Shown here one piece after another: positions 58,500 through 64,000 of a stretch of DNA of 64,000 bases (its first letter is position 1; every line of letters begins with the position of its first letter). The notes beneath the pieces were generated by a model, which saw only the letters and a program-made list of their open reading frames with translations, searched no databases and was not told the origin of the DNA. The position numbers and the translations under genes are program-made. The DNA comes from Cladopsammia gracilis. Its lineage: Eukaryota > Cnidaria > Anthozoa > Scleractinia > Dendrophylliidae. The stretch is taken from contig JAJGOT010000496.1 of the NCBI GenBank assembly GCA_022457155.1, positions 62,001 through 126,000 of the forward strand. The letters are read 5' to 3'.

Positions 58500-59830
58500 G
58501 AGCGTGCTTTATTACTCATGCGCGTAGCGGCATGAGGTAAGGTTTCGGCTCCGTTTTTCTTGTTATTACTCATGCGCGTAGCGGCATGAGGTAAAGTCTC
58601 GGCTCCGTTTTTCTTGTTATTATTTTTATTTTTTGTGTCACGATTTTGCATGCAAATTCATGCACGCATATTTTAAATTGTACACTTCCGGTTCATAGCT
58701 TTGCCACTACACTTCCTGTTTAGTGACTTCCGGCTACTGTCACTTCCGGTAAAAGAGCGTTACTTAGGTGTCACGACAGAATCTCCAACAACCCTACATA
58801 CATTACTATATTCACGTTTGGTATATATAGGACTTAGAAAAATCACTGGCTTCAATGTGGTACAGCTTTCATGTCCACAACATTCAATAGTAAACAAAGT
58901 GGTTTTCAGGAACGATGACTGAATGAAAGGAGTAAATCTTCTCCATGTCGGACATCTTCTTATCATGTTTGAAATATATCATAAAATTTTCTTACGCATG
59001 CGCATGAGTAAAGGCTGCTTGGAGCCTCTTGTTATTTTTATTTTTTGTGTCACGATTTTGCATGCAAATTTATGCACGCATATTTTAAATTGCGCGCTTC
59101 CGGTTCATGTCTGCCATTTACACTTCCTGTTTAGTGACCTCCGGCTACTCTCACTTCCGGTAAAAGAGCGTTACTTAAGTGTCACGACAGCATCTCCTAC
59201 AACGCCACACACATAACTATGTTTAAGTTTGGTATATATAAGAGTTAGAAGAATCACTGGCTTCATTGTGGTACAGTCTTCATTTCCAAAACATTCAACA
59301 TGCAAACAGCGTGGTTTGCAGGAACGATAACTGAATGAAAGGAGTAACTCTTCTCCATGTCGGATATCTTCTTATCATGTTTTTCATAAAATTTTCTTAC
59401 GCATGCGCATGAGTAAAGGCTGCTTGGAGCCTCTTGTTTTTATTATTATTATTATTTTTATTTTTTGTGTCACGATTTTGCATGCAAATTTTAAATTGTA
59501 CACTTCCGGTTCATAGCTTTGCCACTACACTTCCTGTTTAGTGACTTCCGGCTACTCTCACTTCCGGTAAAAGAGCGTTACTCAAGTGTCACGACAGCCT
59601 CTCCCACAACCCTACTTACATTGGCAACGTTCAGTTCCAAAACAATCAATAGTAAACAACGTGGTTTGCAGGAACGATGACTGTATGAAAGGAGTACTCT
59701 TCGCCATGTCGGACATCTTATCATCTTCTTATCTTCTTATCATCTTCTTTTCATCTTCTTATCTTCTTATCATCTTCTTAACTTACTTACTTACTATGAG
59801 TATAGGCTGCTAAGAGCCTCTTGTAACATT
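58500..59830. repeat. three tandem copies of an approximately 400-bp element
   Basis: Each copy runs from TGTGTCACGATTTTGCATGC through CACTTCCGGTTCAT, CACTTCCGGTAAAAGAGCGT, GGTATATATA and TCTTCTCCATGTCGGACATC to CGCATGCGCATGAGTAAAGG and GGAGCCTCTTGTT with an (ATT)n tail: about 58637, 59047 and 59466. A short tandem (CATGCGCGTAGCGGCATGAG twice) precedes the first. An inverted copy is at 63829-64000. Ends and microsatellite tail look like a short dispersed element of unknown class. Confidence 0.8.
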
Positions 59831-60019
59831 TGTTCAGAACAGCGAGAAGTAATCAAAATTTCGGTATTCAGAACAATTGGGATAATTTGATCTTCTTATC
59901 ATCTTCTTAACTTACTTACTTACTATGAGTATAGGCTGCTAAGAGCCTCTTGTAACATTTGTTCAGAACAGCGAGAAGTAATCAAAATTTCGGTATTCAG
60001 AACAATTGGGATAATTTGA
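59762..60019. repeat. 129-bp tandem duplication
   Basis: 59762-59890 and 59891-60019 match from TCTTCTTATCATCTTCTTAA to GGGATAATTTGA. Preceded by TCATCTTCTTATCTTCTTA low-complexity repeats. Confidence 0.92.
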
Positions 60020-60559
60020 GATAAGTTTTCTGGTATAAAAATAATCAAACTTAAGTTCTGAGCCATGGTTTGATCAAGTGCACAGCTTTCTGCTGAGCTG
60101 ACAACCTGTAAAAGATAGCCTCTGTACAGGGAAGTGGAGGGATCGGCTTTGCACATGCGCGGAGAAGATGGCTTTTAAAATAGAAGGTAGATTACATGCT
60201 ACTTTTGATTTGCTTACGTAGCACTTTTTATGCCTAACAGCATTCAGTTACATGCAGGAAATATCGGAGGTGCTGCTCAAAATATAGAAGTTTTATGGGA
60301 TCCTGTTACGAAACAAATATAGGAATCAGAATAGCATATATGAAGTTCTAGACCGTTTATAACTAAAGATATAAATTACGCTTACCTATTTGGTTAAATT
60401 AGTCTATTTAGTAATTTTCGTAGCTGCGTGCAATCCTGGACATTTAAAGGCGAAGGAATGGCCAAATCTTTAGTATCATAATTGCAATAGAATAGAAAAA
60501 GATCTCCAAACCGTTCCAATAAGTGCCTTAAGTAACTTTTGCATGTGCCATCATTTGTC

Positions 60560-61575
60560 CCGAAAATTCTTTTTAGTCAGGTTAATCTTAAAGATTTAAT
60601 CATACTTTCCAAATCAATCATTTTCAAACCTCCTTTTTCGTAATCATTTATTGCTGATAATCTTGTTACTTTATCTGTTCCTTTTCATAAGAATTCAAAA
60701 AGCAGTCAATTTAGTTCTTGAACAATTTCTTTTCAGATGTGGGAAGCAAAGATGATATATAAACAAATTTTGGAATAACTAAAGATTTGATAATGTCACT
60801 TTCCCATAAAGAGCTGAGAGACCGCTTGAAGACCAAATATTTATAAGTTTCTTTACGCTATCCAATCTTTCTATAATTGTTTTTTTTTTTCATGTAGCAA
60901 TTTCAAATCATAGGAATAATAAACACCAAGAGCTTTAATTGGCTCATTTGGCCATTTAATACCACAAAGGGTTGGTTTGATTTCCTCTAGAAGATCCGAT
61001 CCACATTCCTTCAGTCTTTGATGAATTTATTACTAAGCCTGCAAGTTTCTTAAAAACATCCAAAAGGTTGAAAAGAGCGTAAGCTGAGTTAATATCAAAT
61101 AAGGTTGCAATCATATCATCTGCATATTTGAGGATTTTTGTCTCCTCTTTGTCAATGAAGATACCTTTTATCGCAGTATTTTGACGGATCGCTATGGCTA
61201 GAGTTTCAATTGCGATAACAGATAGATAGGGAGAGAGGGGATCTCCTTCGAATCTCCTTGCCTAACTCCCTGTTCCAGTGTGAAATTATCTGAAGTTACA
61301 CCATTATTTATGACACAGCTTTGTATGTTTTCATAGAAAACTTTTACCCAGCGAATAAAATCCGAACCGAAGTTAAAAGCTTCAGTAGACAAGCAATAAG
61401 ATAGTTCCACTCCAGACTATCGAATGGCTTTTGAAAATCGATAAAGATCATTAAACCGGGAATATTTTCTTTGAGAGTAAAATCCATTATATCAAATATT
61501 GATCGTACTATTTCGCCAATGTAGCCATCTTTGACAAAACCGGTTTGGTTAAAATGGATAATATTTGGCAAAACA
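60560..61575 (-). pseudogene. LINE reverse transcriptase fragment
   Basis: Minus strand: PNIIHFNQTGFVKDGYIGE, PGLMIFIDFQKPFDSLEWNY, SDNFTLEQGVRQGD, then after a frameshift YADDM (catalytic, near 61110) and LNLLDVFKKLAGLVINSS. Same family as the LINE interrupted by the Polinton at 34369-35330 and complementary to it, since here the YADD region survives. Several frame breaks. Confidence 0.8.
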
Positions 61576-61589
61576 TTTTTATTTTTTCA

Positions 61590-63515
61590 TTATCTCATAA
61601 TTTTACTCACAGTATTTCTCATAATAGCCTTCACGAAAGTGAATTCATGAAGTCAAAACAACCCGCTGCTAATGTGTTAGTATAGCCAAATTAATATTCG
61701 ATAATAACTCTTGAGGTTTCAGTCTTTCAGATATTATGCTAGTATTACAAACAAAACAAAGCCTCTTGTCCCAAGGGGATGAAAGAGGGGGTGTCTCTTG
61801 GACCCGGCCTTTCTTTTAAACTTGGTAGGGATGCCAACCTTTTTGGTGGCACAGAATACTACAGCCGAGTCCAGAAAAATAATACCGCAAAAGATTCCGA
61901 ATGTTCCGAAAATTAAGGTTTAAAAAGTCCAGGCGCATCTTGCTGAGATAATTGTGTCTTGTCAGCCGATCACGTTGTACTTTTATCTTCTCTTGGCATA
62001 CGTCATTGCCGTATTTTAAGGATACATTACTTTGTTTTCCAAAAATAAGTGGATCAAGATATCAACAAAACCTCCCAGTAACTCATTGGACAAAATGCCT
62101 TTCTGTCTGACCTACTGACTTCGTAGCTGAACAACTATTCGACACTACATGCAACTCACAAAATGACATGTACATGTACATGTCCAAGACCTTGTCTAGG
62201 TGCATGTGTATTAAAGTGAAGGATTTTGAACGAAATCAACATAAGAAATCTTGATTATTATTTTGGGGAAGCAAAATTAAATTCAAACGGTTCAATTAAA
62301 ATGATAAAAGAGCAATCTAAAAGTGACTAAACGCAGTCAAAACAACTCGCTTGAGTGAGTGTATCATTTAATTATTGCGCCATATTAATAACTTTTGAGG
62401 TTTCTATATTTTCATTATCTCATCATTTTACTTACAGTATTTCTCACCTCACGAAAGTGAATTCATGAAGTCAAAACAACCCGCTGCTAACGTGTTAGTA
62501 TAGCCAAATTAATATTCGATAATAACTCTTGAAGTTTCAGTCTTTCAGATATGATGACTAACTAGTTGCTAGTATTACAAACAAAACAAAGCCTCTTGTC
62601 CCAAGGGGATGAAAGAGGGGGTGTCTCTTGGACCCGGCCTTTCTTTTAAACTTGGTAGGGATGCCAACCTTTTTGGTGGCACAGAATACTACAGCCGAGT
62701 CCAGAAAAATAATACCGCAAAAGATTCCGAATGTTCCGAAAATTAAGGTTTAAAAAGTCCAGGCGCATCTTGCTGAGATAATTGTGTCGTGTCAGCCGAT
62801 CACGTTGTACTTTTATCTTCTCTTGGCATACGTCATTGCCGTATTTTAAGGATACATTACTTTGTTTTCCAAAAATAAGTGGATCAAGATATCAACAAAA
62901 CCTCCCAGTAACTCATTGGACAAAATGCCTTTCTGTCTGACCTACTGACTTCGTAGCTGAACAACTATTCGACACTACATGCAACTCACAAAATGACATG
63001 TACATGTACATGTCCAAGACCTTGTCTAGGTGCATGTGTATTAAAGTGAAGGATTTTGAACGAAATCAACATAAGAAATCTTGATTATTATTTTGGGGAA
63101 GCAAAATTAAATTCAAACGGTTCAATTAAAATGATAAAAGAGCAATCTAAAAGTGACTAAACGCAGTCAAAACAACTCGCTTGAGTGAGTGTATCATTTA
63201 ATTATTGCGCCATATTAATAACTTTTGAGGTTTCTATATTTTCATTATCTCATCATTTTACTTACAGTATTTCTCACCTCACGAAAGTGAATTCATGAAG
63301 TCAAAACAACCCGCTGCTAACGTGTTAGTATAGCCAAATTAATATTCGATAATAACTCTTGAGATTTCAGTCTTTCAGATATTATGACTAACTGGTTGTT
63401 AGTATTACAAACAAAACAAAGCCTCTTGTCCCAAGGGGATAAAAGAGGGGGTGTCTTTTGGACCCGGCCTTTCTTTTAATTTTGGTAGGGATGCCAACCT
63501 TTTTGGTGGCACAGA
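61590..63515. repeat. tandem triplication, period 818-830 bp
   Basis: CACGAAAGTGAATTCATGAA occurs at 61632, 62450 and 63280, each followed by the same ordered sequence (CCCAAGGGGATGAAAGAGGG, ACAGAATACTACAGCCGAG, TGACATGTACATGTACATGT). The third unit runs into the 57.5-kb repeat instead of restarting. Confidence 0.93.
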
Positions 63516-63828
63516 ATACTACAGCCGAGTCCAGAAAAATAATACCGCAAAAGATTCCGAATGTTTTGAAAAGTCGAAAATTAAGGTTTAAAACGTCCAG
63601 GCGTTATGAAAATGACATTAAGAAAGCCATTAACACGTCCTGTAAAAAGGAGTCGACGGCACAGATTTGAGAATTACATACATTCGTTATTACTTTTTGT
63701 CAGTGGCATAGGCCGTGTTATCAATTCAACGTGTCATCTCCAGTGTAGTCATTTATAGCGTGTAACAGATCAATGAATTGTTTCGTTTCGTATTCACGTG
63801 TTGGGTGATAGGAGCCTTTCATTTTAAC
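63515..63828. repeat. second copy of the 57.5-kb dispersed repeat
   Basis: Matches 57510-57830 (AAAAATAATACCGCAAAAGA ... GGAGCCTTTCATTTTAA) without the MITE insertion. Confidence 0.88.
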
Positions 63829-64000
63829 AAGAGGCTCCTAGCAGCCTTTCCTCATGCGCATGCGTAAGAAAATTTTATGATATATTTGAAACATGATAAG
63901 AAGATGTCCGACATGGCGAAGAGTACTCCTTTCATTCAATCATCGTTCCTGCAAACCACGTTGTTTACTATTGATTGTTTTGGAAATGAAGGCTGTACCA
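63829..64000 (-). repeat. inverted partial copy of the 58.6-59.8 kb element
   Basis: Starts CAAGAGGCTCCTAGCAGCC, the inverse of the family's 3' end, then the inverse of the CGCATGCGCATGAG and TCCATGTCGGACATC segments. Cut by the window end. Confidence 0.88.

Overview
The window is eukaryotic, repeat-rich and AT-rich. It is almost entirely mobile and satellite DNA, and no intact ordinary host gene, rRNA or tRNA was recognised. The combination of a Polinton/Maverick with this gene set, a Gmr1-like Ty3/gypsy element with integrase upstream of reverse transcriptase, several degenerate LINE families and hairpin MITEs suggests a marine invertebrate, most likely a cnidarian such as a stony coral. 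The organism is an inference; the element calls are not.

Layout. 1-2160 is a 136-bp satellite with an 816-bp higher-order repeat. 2.2-3.4 kb holds duplicated, frameshifted fragments of a Lys/Ser-rich coding sequence. 5648-11312 is a nearly complete, young Gmr1-like LTR retrotransposon: 202-bp LTRs with one visible difference, a 5-bp target duplication, a primer-binding site and a polypurine tract. Its single gag-pro-pol frame is cut by two in-frame stops. 12.4-15.25 kb is a second tandem repeat of about 460 bp, followed by more 136-bp satellite.

16838-34363 is the centrepiece, a full-length Polinton (17.5 kb). It has about 310-bp terminal inverted repeats, and the outer 214 bp of each is itself a long imperfect hairpin. 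It sits in the 3' part of a LINE. Twenty genes are supported: protein-primed DNA polymerase B, retroviral-like integrase, packaging ATPase, probable major and minor capsid proteins, a YqaJ-type nuclease/recombinase, a possible late-transcription-factor-like zinc ribbon protein, and a dozen small, often membrane-spanning or coiled-coil proteins. The genes are packed end to end. Most starts are preceded within 0-8 bases by a TATATAC-like motif, so the element looks organised like a virus (adintovirus-like). The polymerase and the recombinase each carry an in-frame stop.

The left part of the Polinton and its left flank (about 15427-22023) recurs at 39315-45911 with only a handful of differences, truncated inside the integrase. 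Between the copies lie the interrupted LINE, more satellite and an RTE-like LINE fragment. The rest (46-64 kb) holds LINE fragments, four palindromic or MITE-like elements (one with TTAA target duplications), a 21-bp minisatellite, and several 130-830-bp tandem duplications.

How the parts work together is inference from known Polinton/adintovirus biology: integrase inserts, the polymerase copies from the termini, ATPase and capsid proteins would package the DNA, and the shared motif near the starts may drive coordinated expression. The stops in polymerase and recombinase suggest this copy is no longer autonomous unless they are read through.
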